A stretch of DNA of 64,000 nt from Triglochin maritima (Eukaryota > Streptophyta > Magnoliopsida > Alismatales > Juncaginaceae). The position numbers and the translations under genes are program-made. Each line of letters starts with the position of its first letter. Within the stretch, counting starts at the first letter, position 1. This document shows positions 23,775 to 34,846 of this stretch, piece after piece. The notes beneath the pieces are model-generated. The model had not been told where the DNA came from, made no database searches, and saw nothing but the letters and a program-made list of their open reading frames with translations. The stretch lies in NCBI GenBank assembly GCA_963682175.1, contig OY821779.1, positions 1,190,501-1,254,500 of the forward strand, in the 5' to 3' direction.

Positions 23775-25262
23775 CATGTCCGGAATAAGTTATATTTATG
23801 TCCGGATTAAGTTACAAGTATGTCCGGATTACGTTATATGTCCGTCCGGATTACGATTCATCCATGTCCGGAACATAAAATTTGTCCGGAATAAGTGTAT
23901 TTGCTGTCCGGAATAAGTGTATTTGTTGTTCAGAATAAGTGTATTTGTTGTCCGGTTTAAGAATAAAGTTTTTCCAGAAACGGAACATAAAGTTTTTCCG
24001 GAAGAAGTGTATTTACTGTCCGGAATAAGTGTATTTGTTGTCCGGTTTAAGAATAAAGTGTGTTCGGAATAAGTGTATTTGCTGTTCGGAATAAGTGTAT
24101 TTGCTGTCCGGAATAAGTGTATTTGCTGTCCGGAATAAGTGCATTTGTTGTCCAGAATAAGTGTATTTGTTGTCCGGAATAAGTGTATTTGTTGTCCGGT
24201 TTAACAATAAAGTGTGTCCAGAAACGCAATATAAAATTTGTCCGGAATAAGTGTATTTGCTGTCCGGAATAAGTGTATTTGTTGTTCAGAATAAGTGTAT
24301 TTGTTGTCCGGTTTAAGAATAAAGTTTGTCCAGAAACGGAACATAAAGTTTTCCGGAAGAAGTGTATTTGCTGTCCGGAATAAGTGCATTTGTTGTCCGG
24401 AATAAGTGAATTTTTTGTCCGGAATAAGTGTATTTCTGTCCGGAATAAGTGTATTTGCTGTCCGGAATTAGTGTATTTGCTGTCCGGAATAAGTGTATTT
24501 GTTGTCCGGAATAAGTGTATTTGTTGTCCGGAATTAGTGTATTTGTTGTCCGGTTTAACAATAAAGTGTGTCCAGAAACGGAACATAAAATTTGTCCGGA
24601 ATAAGTGTATTTGCTGTCCGGAATAAGTGTATTTGTTGTTCAGAATAAGTGTATTTGTTGTCCGGTTTAAGAATAAAGTTTTTCCAGAAACGGAACATAA
24701 AGTTTTTCCGGAAGAAGTGTATTTGCTGTCCGGAACAAGTGTATTTGTTGTCCGGAATAAGTGTATTTGTTGTCCGGTTTAAGAATAAAGTGTGTCCGGA
24801 ATAAGTGTATTTGTTGTCCGGAATAAGTGTATTTGCTGTCCGGAATTAGTGTACTTGCTGTCCGGAATAAGTGTATTTGTTGTCCGGAATAAGTGTATTT
24901 GTTGTCCGGTTTAAGAATAAAGTGTGTCCCGAAACGGAACATAAAGTTTGTCCGGAATAAGTGTATTTGCTGTCCGGAATAATTGTATTTGTTGTCCGGA
25001 ATAAGTGTATTTGTTGTCCGGTTTAAGAATAAAGTGTGTCCGGAATAAGTGTATTTGCTGTCCGGAATTAGTGTACTTGCTGTCCGGAATAAGTGTATTT
25101 GTTTTCCGGAATAAGTGTATTTGTTGTCCGGTTTAAGAATAAAGTGTGTCCGGAATAAGTGTATTTGCTGTCCGGAATAAGTGTATTTGCTGTCCGGAAT
25201 TAGTGTACTTGCTGTCCGGAATAAGTGTATTTGTTGTCCGGTTTAAGAATAAAGTGTGTCCC
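23775..25262. repeat. 22-bp minisatellite, unit TGTCCGGAATAAGTGTATTTGC
   Basis: About 1.5 kb of tandem 21-22 bp units, TGTCCGGAATAAGTGTATTTG followed by C/T and T/G variants, with periodic variant units reading TCCGGTTTAAGAATAAAG and CCAGAAACGGAACATAAA that show a higher-order pattern. It fills the space between the 3' ends of the convergent transposase and accessory genes. Open frames across it (repeated IPDSKYTYS-like peptides on the minus strand) are by-products of a period of 21 or 22 bp. Confidence 0.95.
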
Positions 25263-25849
25263 GAGGGAGTAAATAATCTTTCCTTATATCTTCTCCATGT
25301 CCCTCCACAATCATTTCCGATTCGAAGGATGATAAGCAGACCACCTTTTGTTGCCCTCCTCTTCTGAGGAGTACCTCAATTAGGCCATCAAGAGTTTCGT
25401 TGGTGAATTCTGTTTTTGCCGAAATTATTTCCTTCAGATCACCCCTTCTGATATTGCTCAGACCCCCCCTCCAGATAATATCTTTGGCTTCTCGTTCGGG
25501 AGCTGTTGCGTTCAATAAACGACGTACCTCATCATTGGTCAGCGTTCTCAAGGCGGTCGCATCCACATCGGGCCTCGTGGACGAAACATGGGCGGCCAGT
25601 TCATCTTTCGCTGTTTCGTCGGCCTCGTATATTTCTTCACTGGCTTCTTCGGCCCCCTTTGTTTTTGTGGTGGCTTCTTCGGCCTCCTTTATTTCTTCTT
25701 GTTTTTCTGCGGCATTCTTCTGTGCCTCATCTTGGCCAGATTTGTTTTGCGCTTCGTCTATATGTTCTGTGCGCAAACGTGGTTTAATGGTCCGCATTTT
25801 TTGAGGGTGCAAAAGTGGTAGCAATACCACAGCCTTCCTCTTTCTTTCC

Positions 25850-26590
25850 TGCTGTCTCCTCTTCTCTTCCTCCTCCCTCTTCTTCCTCTCCTCCTCCTCC
25901 TCCTCCTTCCTCGTCTTCTCTTCCTCCGCCCTCCTCTTCTTCTCTTCCTCCTCCCTCGTATTCCTCTCTTCCTCCTCCCTCCTCTTCTTCTCATCCTCCT
26001 CCCTCATCTTCTTCTCTTTCTCCTCCCTCTTATTCCTCTCATCCTCCTCCCTCTTCTTCCTCTCTTCCTCCCTCCGCTTTTTTCTCTCTTCCTCCTCCCT
26101 CCTCATCCTCCTCTTCTTCTCTTCCTCCTCCCTCTTATTCCTCTCATCCTCCTCCCTCTTCTTCTTCTCTTGCTCCTCCCTCTTCTTCCTCTCTTCCTCC
26201 TCCCTCTTCTTCCTCTCTTCCTCCCTCCGCTTTTTTCTCTCTTCCTCCTCCCTCCTCATCCTCCTCTTCTTCTCATCCTCCTCCCTCCTCTTCCTCGCAT
26301 CCTCCTCCCTTTTATTCCTCTCATCCTCCTCCCTCCTCTTCTTCTCATCCTCCTCCCTCTTATTCCTCTCATCCTCTTCCCTCCTCTTCTTCTCATCATC
26401 CTCCCTCTTCTTCTTCTCTTGCTCCTCCCTCTTCTTCCTTTCTTCCTCCTCTCTCTTCTCCCTCTCTTTCTCCTCTGTCTTCTTCCTCTCCTCCACCTCC
26501 CTCTTATTTCTCTCTTCCTCCCTCTTTTCCCTCTCCTCCGCCTCCCTCTTATTTCTCTCTTCCTCCTCCCTCTCTTCCCTCTCTTCCTCC
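25850..26590 (-). repeat. E/K/R codon repeats encoding a coiled coil
   Basis: Purine-rich tandem repeats on the minus strand (plus strand runs of TCCTCCCTC and TTCTTCCTC) encode repeated KREEEERKKREE-type heptads. The Ser/Pro-rich frame on the plus strand is its mirror and is not a gene. Confidence 0.9.
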
Positions 26591-27094
26591 TCCCCACGGA
26601 CTCTCAACCTACGACACTCTTCTTGAGAGATCCGGAGTTCTTCCTCCAGGTTGTTAATTTTAACGGTCGCCTCCCTAAGTGCTGCTTCGGCTCGCAGCCA
26701 ATTCGTCTTCACCTCACTAAGTTCCAACTCTTGTAGCAGTGGGTCACATGGAATGTTGCATTCACTGAGTTGTACCCTTGGTAGAGTGGATGTTGAAGGT
26801 GTTTCCTTCGAGACAACCTTTGCTGCGGGACTTGCTTCTGCAGTAGGAAATTGATCCTCTGACAACAGTGAATGCTCCCGTGCACTGAGTTTTGGGGTGC
26901 CCTTCAACTCAAATTGACCCGAGTAAATCCGGGACAAGTTGATGCCTCGATCTTCCCATTTTCTAAGGATTTGGCGTCTGCTAAACATTTCCGTCCAACA
27001 CTTGAACCGTGGAAATGCTGACCGGGGATCCCCCAATTTGAACTTCTCCCAAAGCCACACCTGAAAACAGGAATGAGTTAAAAACCAGAAACAT

Positions 27095-28245
27095 AACTTC
27101 CCCAGGACAGACACAACTCTTATTCCGGACAGACGCAACACGTATTCCGGACAGACACAACTCTTATTCCGGACAGACGCAACTCTTATTCCGGACAGAC
27201 GCAACACTATTCCGGACAGACAGAATACTTATTCCGGACATAAACCAACTCTTATTCCGGACAGACGCAACACTATTCCGGACAGACAAAATACTTATTC
27301 GGACATAAACCAACTCTTATTCCGGACAGACGCAACACTATTCCGGACAGACAAAATACTTATTCCGGACAGACGCAACTCTTATTCTGGACAGACGCAA
27401 CACGTATTCCGAACAGACACAACTCTTATTCCGGACAGACGCGACTCTTATTCCGGACAGACGCAACACTATTCCGGACAGACAGAATACTTATTCCGGA
27501 CATAAACCAACTCTTATTCCGGACAGACGCAACACTATTCCGGACAGACAAAATACTTATTCGGACATAAACCAACTCTTATTCCGGACAGACGCAACAC
27601 TATTCCGGACAGACAAAATACTTATTCCGGACAGACGCAACTCTTATTCCGGACAGACGCAACACGTATTCCGGACAGACACAACTCTTATTCCGGACAG
27701 ACGCAACTCTTATTCCGGACAGACGCAACACTATTCCGGACAGACAGAATACTTATTCCGGACATAAACCAACTCTTATTCCGGACAGACGCAACACTAT
27801 TCCGGATAGACAAAATACTTATTCGGACATAAACCAACTCTTATTCCGGACAGACGCAACACTATTCCGGACAGACAAAATACTTATTCCGGACAGACGC
27901 AACACTATTCCGGACAGACAATCTCAATACGTATTCCGGACAGACGCAACACTATTCCGGACAGACAAACTCTTATTCCGGACAGACAAAATTCTTATTC
28001 CGGACAAACAAAATACTTATTCCGGACAGACACAATACGTATTCCGGACAAACAAGATACTATTCCGGACAGATAAAATACTATTCCGGACATACGTAAT
28101 ACTTTTCCCGGATAACCTCAAGACACTTATTCCGGACAGAGACAACACTATTCCGGACAGACACAAGACCTATCCCGGACAGACAAAACACTTATTCCGG
28201 ACATAAACCAACACTACTCCGGACTGACACAACACTCATTCCGGA
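27095..28245. repeat. Array of TTATTCCGGACAGACGCAAC-type units
   Basis: About 1.15 kb of 18-21 bp units, core TTATTCCGGACAGAC with alternating endings GCAACAC, AAAATAC or ATAAACCAACTC. A higher-order period of roughly 290-300 bp is visible (the sequence from about 27160 recurs at about 27450 and 27740). It occupies the accessory gene intron. Relative to the 23.8-25.3 kb array the shared word is in the opposite orientation. Confidence 0.95.
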
Positions 28246-29392
28246 CCAAGATGCTTACTTGTAATACGGCAACGCAACCATACACGTAGCCCTGCTTCAT
28301 AGAGAAGTTCCCTGACAATCTCCTCCTCGAGAGGTCCCGTTGGGCTTCCTCCAGTCCTTCAACCAAGAAAGTGTGAACCGCATTTGCCTACGCATATCTC
28401 TTGAGGCGCTTGAGGTTCTTAAGGTGCTTCGTGTACCACGCTTTACTTCGCAGTGATCCATCGAAGAACAAAAAATGATTGAAAATCATAGAAATAAGGA
28501 GTCGGACGTGCTCCTCCTCCTCGCCCATCTTGCTCGTGGCGGTAAGATGACCCAGTAGTTGGGTGTTGTCGAGGTTCACCCCGTCACGTTTCTCTACGTA
28601 CATTGCTTCCATATCCACTCTCTGCCCATGTGCTCTTAGTCCAAGTAGAATGGCGACGTCTTCTACCGAAAATGGGACCACCCCAGTGGCTATTCTCAGA
28701 CCGACTTCAGTGGCGTCGAAGTGTTCGACGAACCAACCCAGTATCTCATTGTCAGTTGTGACGTGAGGAAAGGAGAGGAAGTGACCGAAAGGCGTCCGTT
28801 GGAAGACATTTTTCTCCTCCTCCTTCATCCGGTCGAACTGCTTGTGAAGGGCCGTGAAACCGCACTTGGTTTCGCGGAAGTAGTACGTGCTTCCCTTAAA
28901 CCACCAAAAAAAATTGTTAAAGGCCAATAATGAACCTTAAAATGAACCAGAAAGAACGTGGTTGACACAACACCTGCGCGGCTACAATTTCAGGAGCGAT
29001 GAAGGTTTCAGGTAGAGAAGGATCAATTTTCGCTTTGTTATAATTTTCGTTCGACTAAAACATGAATGAAGGTTTTGGATGAGCGTATGGAAAGGAACTC
29101 CGGCTGAAATGGGGAATGGAAAAGGAGAAGACTTGGGAGGAAAGTTACTCGAATGCTGTCCCGCCGCTAATGATGTACGTGAAGTTTAACCGTCTAATCG
29201 TGATTTCGGGAAATGAACCGTCTAATCGTGATTTCGGGAAATGAACCGTCGCACCCAATAATTCGTAATTTACTTTTCCCCGCGCAGAAGTTTTGGCTGA
29301 CTGGACGCTGAACTGGCAGCTGACTTGTCCGTCCACGTAGGGAGCGTCACGGACGCGCGACGCGCGTCCGTGTATAACTACTCTTTCAAATA

Positions 29393-29951
29393 TATATCGC
29401 TTTGTGACCATGGGTGGGCCTAATTGGACTTGTAACAGTAACACCACCAATCGTTTACATTTTGATCTCAGTAGATTTTGGCGTACTTAATATGTATCAA
29501 AATAAAAACTATATTATGAACATAAACTGGTCGTCATATTGATAGAGTTTTGGTTTTAAAATATATATTCTGAAGATAACAATTTTATAATAAAAAAATG
29601 GGAAGCTAATAGACAGAAAGAAAAAAGTTTTGGACTACAAACTTAAACTAGTAAGAGAAGAATTCAAATATCATCCATCGAAATATCATCCTTCAAATAC
29701 AAGATTGTATGAACACGAATTGGTCATCCTATAATCTTTGTTTCAAATGTAACTTAGTTATAAAACGAATCACGATAATAAAAAAATCAAAAGGAACATT
29801 TGGCAAAAAAATAAAATAAAATTTAAAAAAAGGTAAGCCCAACCAATTCGTATTGGGCCTTTAAAGAAAAGCCCAGACGAAGTCGTCGAAAAAAGTAACC
29901 GTCGTCGAAAATTTCCCTCCCACGAATTCCAGTTTCGACCGCCACTCCATC
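29393..29951. other. Intergenic, AT-rich
   Basis: AT-rich DNA between the MULE and ORC6; nothing recognised. Confidence 0.5.
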
Positions 29952-29959
29952 TTTCCCGC
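29952..29959 (+). promoter_or_regulatory. E2F-type site upstream of ORC6
   Basis: TTTCCCGC, an exact match to the E2F consensus TTTSSCGS, lies 111 bp before the ORC6 start codon. Plant ORC genes are known E2F targets at G1/S, so the site fits the gene's expected cell-cycle expression. Confidence 0.7.
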
Positions 29960-30062
29960 CATTCCCTTCCCTCTTCTTACCTTCTCTTTTCTCTCCACAT
30001 TTCTTATATTTTTCCAACAATAATAAGAAATAATAATTCTCCACTCGTCTTAGCTCTCCGGC

Positions 30063-32505
30063 ATGGACGTGTCCTCCCTGGCGGCGAAGCTCGGACTCCG
30101 CTCCAAATCCCTCATCCGCAAAGCCGAAGAACTCCGCCGACAATCCGACATCCAATTCAATTCATCCATCATCGGCATCGTACTCAAACCCTAACCCTAA
30201 CCTCCCTAAAAAATTTCCTCCCAAATTCTAAAGTACATTTTTCTTAATAATTCTTAGGGGGAAGTATGTAAGGCCATCGTCTGCCTCGAGATCGCCGCCG
30301 CCAGGTCGGTTTCTTATCTGCATTGCCGGTTATTTGAGGCGTGTCGATTTGGTTGGTTAAAGGTGGGATTTTTTTTTGGTTTGTAGGTTCGAGGTTATGT
30401 TCGACCGGAAGTTGGCGGTGAAGATGAGCGGAATGTCCGAGAAGGCCTACATCCGGTCGTTTAACGGATTGCAGAGTAGTATTGGGGTCAAGTGAGTGTC
30501 AGATTGCAATTTGGGGTTTACGATATGGAATTTGGGATTTCTGGTTTTGGACTTTGGAATTTTGTTTGTTTGTTTGTTTTGTAGAGCGACTTTGGATGTT
30601 CGCGAGTTGGGTATACAGTTTGGATGCGTTCGGCTCATCCCTTTCGTCCAAAAGGGGTTGTCCTTGTGAGTTTTCATGTTCATGCTCGATTGTTTTATTG
30701 TTCTTCTTTAATGCGTTATGTTGTTGTAAATCGTTTGATTTAGTTAACAAACAACCTAATGGAAAGAAAAAAAAGGTGTGATATGATAATATGAATTCTT
30801 ATAACCTTCAACCTTTCTATCGATGTGATCAAAAACTGATTTGCTGGTAGTGTTAAAGAAAAAAATAGCATCAATCTGCCGGTCTGTATTGATGGGAATC
30901 TCTGGCTGTGATTGTTTGTTATCAGGATTTGGTCTTGCGCAGCACAATTAACCTCATTCCAGTTCCTACAAGGTGTTTGATGTATTTATTCATCAACTTC
31001 TTCATGCAAGTTACTAGGCTTGGACTGAAGCTAGTATCTTCATTACAGAAACTGCATTTACTACTAGATCATTTTTATTTGTTACTTGTCCGATCCGATT
31101 GAGTGAAATAATACACCACCGTAGGAATCAAAAGTTTATTGATTAGGCATTTGTGTTTCTTCAATATGTGTATGCTTTTCTGTTTGTATGGCTTCCTCAC
31201 TCACTTCAGCGTGACAATTTCAGATACAAAAAACGTTTTCTTGAAGAACTGCCACCGTCACGCCGTTCAACAACTGACTTCAACCGACCTGTTTTCACTG
31301 CTGTTGCATTCTACTTGTGTGCAAAGAGGCATAAGGTTGTTATTGCTTTTTTGCCCCATGTAGCAGTAATCTTTTAGGGGAAAGGTGACTTTTCTCAATC
31401 CTTATTTTTGCTCATCTTTCAGCTGAAAGTAGACAAGTTGAAACTGATTCAGCTCTGTGGGACTTCAGAATCAGAATTTACCAGTGTAAGATATTGATTT
31501 TCCATGTCTAGAGATAATCTTAAGTGGATTTGGTTTTGATGGAAAAAATTGACATTCTTGTCTGCAGGTCTCGACGTCTATGAGGGACCTATGTTTCAAT
31601 GTTTTTGGTATTTCAAAGGAGAAGAAGGATGCAAGGGACGTGAAAGGTCATCGAGGTGAATATCCTTTTCAGTAATGATAAAATATCTACTTAAGTGTAA
31701 TCCTAAATGTTTACTGTTTCTTTGTATTTTTCACGATTCAATGGATTATTATATCTCCATGATGCAGAACTTCTTGATGCATTACCCGACAAAAGAAGGC
31801 TTGAAGATGACGGTGATGTTTCTGATAAATCTTCCTTTCAGGAGGAAGATGGTTTGGAGGTATTCATTACATCTTTTGTTATATAAATGAAAGTGGCAAT
31901 GCTAGACTTTCTGTATATGTTCCTTAGAATCATAATCATGATATAAAAATGATTAATGACCCCCCTTTGAATATGTGAGTCCTTTAGATTTTCCTATCCT
32001 CCATGCCCCTTAAATGACACTAGACCTTTTCAGCTTACGTCTGCACCTACCTGTTGCTCAATATGTACACTTGTTGATAACTGTCACCTCTCAGTTGTGA
32101 ATTTTAACAACAATTTGGCTAACGTGTTCTTCAAATGGTTTGTTCCATTTTGCCTATTTGATATATTATCTCACAAGCAATAGTTTAGCTAATAATTCAG
32201 AAAGCTTATCTTGCTATCACCCCTTATAGTCCTAGAACGCTTTTCAGAATTTGTCATGCTACAAGAAACGCAAGAGGATGGACAAAGCTGAATATGAGGA
32301 CTGGAAATCAAAAGTCATCAGTACGAACAAGCAAACCCAGTCTGAAGGTATAAATTCTCGTACGGTTCTCATTATTTCTTGATCTCTAAGTGTCGCCCTC
32401 ACTTCTTACAAACCCAATTTGTCCACAGCTTCAGTAAAGAAAACAAAGCAGGCCCGACTCACCTTTACGAAGAAATCACCAACAATCTCCCTTGAAGCCT
32501 CCTGA
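30063..32505 (+). CDS. ORC6: Origin recognition complex subunit 6
   Basis: ORC6 is the smallest ORC subunit, a nuclear protein with TFIIB-like cyclin folds that contributes to origin licensing. Ten exons: 30063-30179, 30258-30304, 30387-30491, 30585-30665, 31224-31335, 31423-31485, 31568-31655, 31768-31859, 32248-32347 and 32429-32505, all GT-AG with consistent phases, giving 293 codons plus stop. Recognisable plant ORC6 blocks are LAAKLGLRSKSLIRKAEELRR (first helix region), GEVCKAIVCLEIAA, KMSGMSEKAYIRSFN, FGCVRLIPFVQKGLSL, RRSTTDFNRPVFTAVAFYLCAK, KLIQLCGTSESEF and DLCFNVFGI. The tail is basic and ends near QARLTFTKKSPT. Plant ORC6 is about 280-290 residues, so length fits. The start is the only upstream ATG in frame, following an E2F site. 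No damage is seen. Confidence 0.95.
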
Positions 32506-33592
32506 ATTTGATGCTATCACTAAAGCAGACAGTAGACCTGTGTGGCCTCTTGCTGATTTTTCTCGAGAGCCAGTGACCATGCATCCCTAAGAGTTCGTGC
32601 ATCTCACTTTCTTACACTTAGACTTAAGCCCATCAAAATTACATAATCTGTATGCAAACTGAGCCTTCTGCTATGATCATGTTTTTCTTTTCTTTCCAAT
32701 GTACACCACTTCTTCGAATGTTGCATATTGTATTGGATTGATGGAAAGTTGCGGCACAGTTTTGAACTGTATACTAGCTCTTGTTTATAAGAGTATGTTA
32801 TATTATCATACGAATACTCATAAACTTACGAGAATATTTACAGTTGTCTATTTGCATCATGCAACTTATGTGAGTACGGGACATATTGGTTGATTCGATT
32901 TTGCTACCATTCGATTGAGAATTTAATTTGTCATGCAACACATAAAATTGAGACTAGTAACTCATTTAACAAGATATTGAAGTATAGACATCTAATTTAA
33001 AATCAATTTGTAACGAGTGAACTGATTTGTTAATTTATAATCTAAGAGAAAAAAATTAAAATTTTCAATGTGTAATTATTTTTTAACATTTTTTCCGCGA
33101 GTAACTCATTATTATTTTTCTATGTGTATACGCGTGAATAACATGAGTAAATGTGTTGAGTTGGTCGTTGGACTTTTTAGGTCTTGATATCATACTAAAG
33201 TATGAGTATCCAACTTAAAATTAATTGATAATAAGTATAATGAATTTTTCGATGTGTAAGTATTATGTAACACAAGAATAAGTATTAAGTATAACACAAG
33301 ATGATGAACTGTAAGTATTAAGTATAATAAGTATAGTGAATTAATTGATAATAAGCATGAGTATCCAACTTCCAATCGAGTCAAAATACTCCAAATTCTT
33401 CGATGTGTAAGTATTGTGGCACAAGAAAACCACCTCACATGTGGAAATATGAATTCGATTCCAAAAATAGCAAAAACGCGAAACACCACTTCCAGACCTC
33501 ACGTAAGCAACTCATTCCAAATAGCAAGAAGCATGCAAAGATTAGACAGACAGACAGACATCAACATCTCAGGAACACAAAACCAACCAAAC
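32506..33592. other. ORC6 3' UTR and intergenic DNA
   Basis: AT-rich; a wording around 33190-33390 (AAGTATTAAGTATAA, ATGAGTATCCAACTT) is repeated locally. No gene is recognised. Confidence 0.5.
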
Positions 33593-34846
33593 ATGGCAGA
33601 GCCCGAGAAACAACCACAGCCCAACACCAACACAGGCTCCCCGGTGGTGGCTCACCCGGCGGCGAAGTCTCTGGTCCCACCACCCAAGAAGAAGAACAAG
33701 AGAGCCAAGAAGGCGTTCCGGGCTGTTGTGTCCGTCTTCCGGTCCTTCCCCGTCTTCACGCTCCGGTGTAGCTGCGGCAACGTGCCTCCGCCTGCGGCAT
33801 GCGTCTCCGAGGGCCGTCGGAGAGCTTTGCCTTGCACGCGTGTCACCGGGACGTTGTTCGGGTATCGGAAAGGCAAGGTCAGCCTCGGCCTACAGGTTTG
33901 TGTTTCTATGAAATTGTGTTTTAAGGTGTTGGAAACTACAAAGGATATACGTATGAGTTTGAAAACTACAAAGGAAACCGTAGTTTGAAAAAAACTACAA
34001 CCAATATTCATATGATATATGAGGTTTTAGTTTTAAAACAACTTCCATCTTTACGATTTTCAATACCGATTAAGAGTTCAAATACGCATTCAATTTCGTT
34101 GGATTCCTATAAATTATAATATGCAAAAATTATTGGAGTTTTTTTACAAATGTCACACAAAACATTAATATAAATTTATAATCTTAAAACGAAGGAATTT
34201 TTACATCTATAACCTCCATTTGGATCACATTTATATCAGCACATTTCTATAGTTGCTGTTGGCCCCCCCATATTATGTGATATGATTATGTTGAACGCAT
34301 CATCACATTTAGTTTCCAACATCCGTCGATCGTTGACATTGTTTCACCTATATTTATCACCTTCACTTTACAACCGTTACGTATCCTTATATGTTCATAC
34401 AACAGGATTCCCCGAATTGCCTGCCCACGGTGGTGATCGACCTCGCCATGCAAACCCACGTTTTATTCCGCGAGCTGGGCTCTGGAATGGTGAGAATAGC
34501 GTTGGAGTGCGAGAAGAAGCCGGTGCACAAGAAACAGCAGCACACAGCCTTGATTGATGAACCCATTTGGACGGTGTTCTGCAACGGTAAGAAGAGCAGT
34601 TGCGGTACGAGACGAGACCCGACGGACGACGACCTGACCGTTATGGGTCTGTTGCACAACGTGTCGACGGGAGCTGGTGTGCTCCCCGGCAAGTCTGAGT
34701 CCGAGGGACCGGACGGTGAACTCGCTTACATGCGAGCCGGGTTTGATCACATTGTTGGTTCTAAGGACTCCGAGACGTTGTACTTGATCAGCCCAGATGG
34801 TGGCAACAATGGACCCGATCTCACCTTTTTTTTTGTTAGGATCTGA
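33593..34846 (+). CDS. MIZU-KUSSEI 1-like (DUF617) protein
   Basis: Two exons, 33593-33895 (101 codons) and 34406-34846 (146 codons plus stop), phase 0, 247 residues. The N-terminal part is Pro/Lys-rich (PPPKKKNKRAKKAF). The DUF617 domain starts about residue 70 with VTGTLFGYRKGKVSLGLQ and continues in exon 2 with CLPTVVIDLAMQTHVLFREL, VRIALECEK, WTVFCNGKK, GELAYMRAGFDHIVGSKDSETLYLISPDG. MIZ1 of Arabidopsis controls hydrotropism and works at the cytosolic face of the ER in calcium signalling; most paralogues are uncharacterised. Length is within the usual 240-300. MIZ1 genes are commonly intronless, so the intron at a conserved domain position is worth noting. It is convergent with SEC6. Confidence 0.9.

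Larger units (their letters stand above)
25243..28894 (-). pseudogene. MULE accessory gene: PMD/DUF1985-like region plus long charged coiled coil
   Basis: Two exons on the minus strand. Exon A, about 28259-28894, begins GSTYYFRETKCG and contains TPFGHFLSFPHV and PFSVEDVAILLGLRAHG, which resemble plant-mobile-domain (PMD) and DUF1985 proteins known from plant transposons. It ends GYVYGCVAVLQ. Exon B, 25243-27060, continues in phase with VWLWEKFKLG, then a Ser/Pro-rich linker, a coiled coil of EER/KKR repeats encoded at about 25850-26590, and a C-terminal ATALRTLTNDEVRRLLN...GGLSNIRRGDLKEII region. The intron 27061-28258 is almost wholly motif array. An in-frame TAG at 28388-28390 breaks exon A, so this copy is likely defective. 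The upstream exon(s) and start were not found. The last few codons come from the adjoining satellite. Function is unknown; the place in the element suggests a VANC- or VANB-like role. Confidence 0.6.
20570..29383. mobile_element. Mutator-like element (MULE) with transposase, accessory gene and motif arrays
   Basis: The 8.8-kb element is flanked by the identical 9-mer TTTCAAATA at 20561-20569 and 29384-29392, the target-duplication length typical of Mutator. Its ends are GC-rich and only weakly related as inverted repeats: both begin with G, and they share ACGC near position 17-20 and blocks such as GTCACGGACGC and AGTCAGC further in. It resembles the non-TIR or poor-TIR MULE class. Inside are a decayed FAR1-type MULE transposase (+), a convergent accessory gene (-), and arrays of TCCGGA-containing units at 20855-20980, 22092-22356, 23775-25262 and 27095-28245. 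A 28-bp unit starting CCGTCTAATCG is tandemly duplicated at 29190-29245. The element boundary was inferred from the direct repeat and not from an alignment to relatives. Confidence 0.78.

Noticed and set aside
24013..24942. Several overlapping minus-strand frames encoding repeated IPDSKYTYS-like peptides
   Set aside because: A 21-22 bp satellite without stops in some phases gives open frames automatically; no start context, domain or conservation.
25815..26736. Long Ser/Pro- and Leu-rich plus-strand frames opposite the coiled coil
   Set aside because: They are the complement of the E/K/R codon repeats of the minus-strand accessory gene; composition is explained entirely by TCC/CTC runs.
23775..28245. 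CRISPR-like appearance of regularly spaced repeats
   Set aside because: This is a plant genome; the units are directly adjacent with no unique spacers, so these are minisatellites.
32450..32505. PCNA-interacting peptide in the ORC6 tail (QARLTFT)
   Set aside because: It lacks the paired aromatic residues of a PIP box; the resemblance is too weak to claim.
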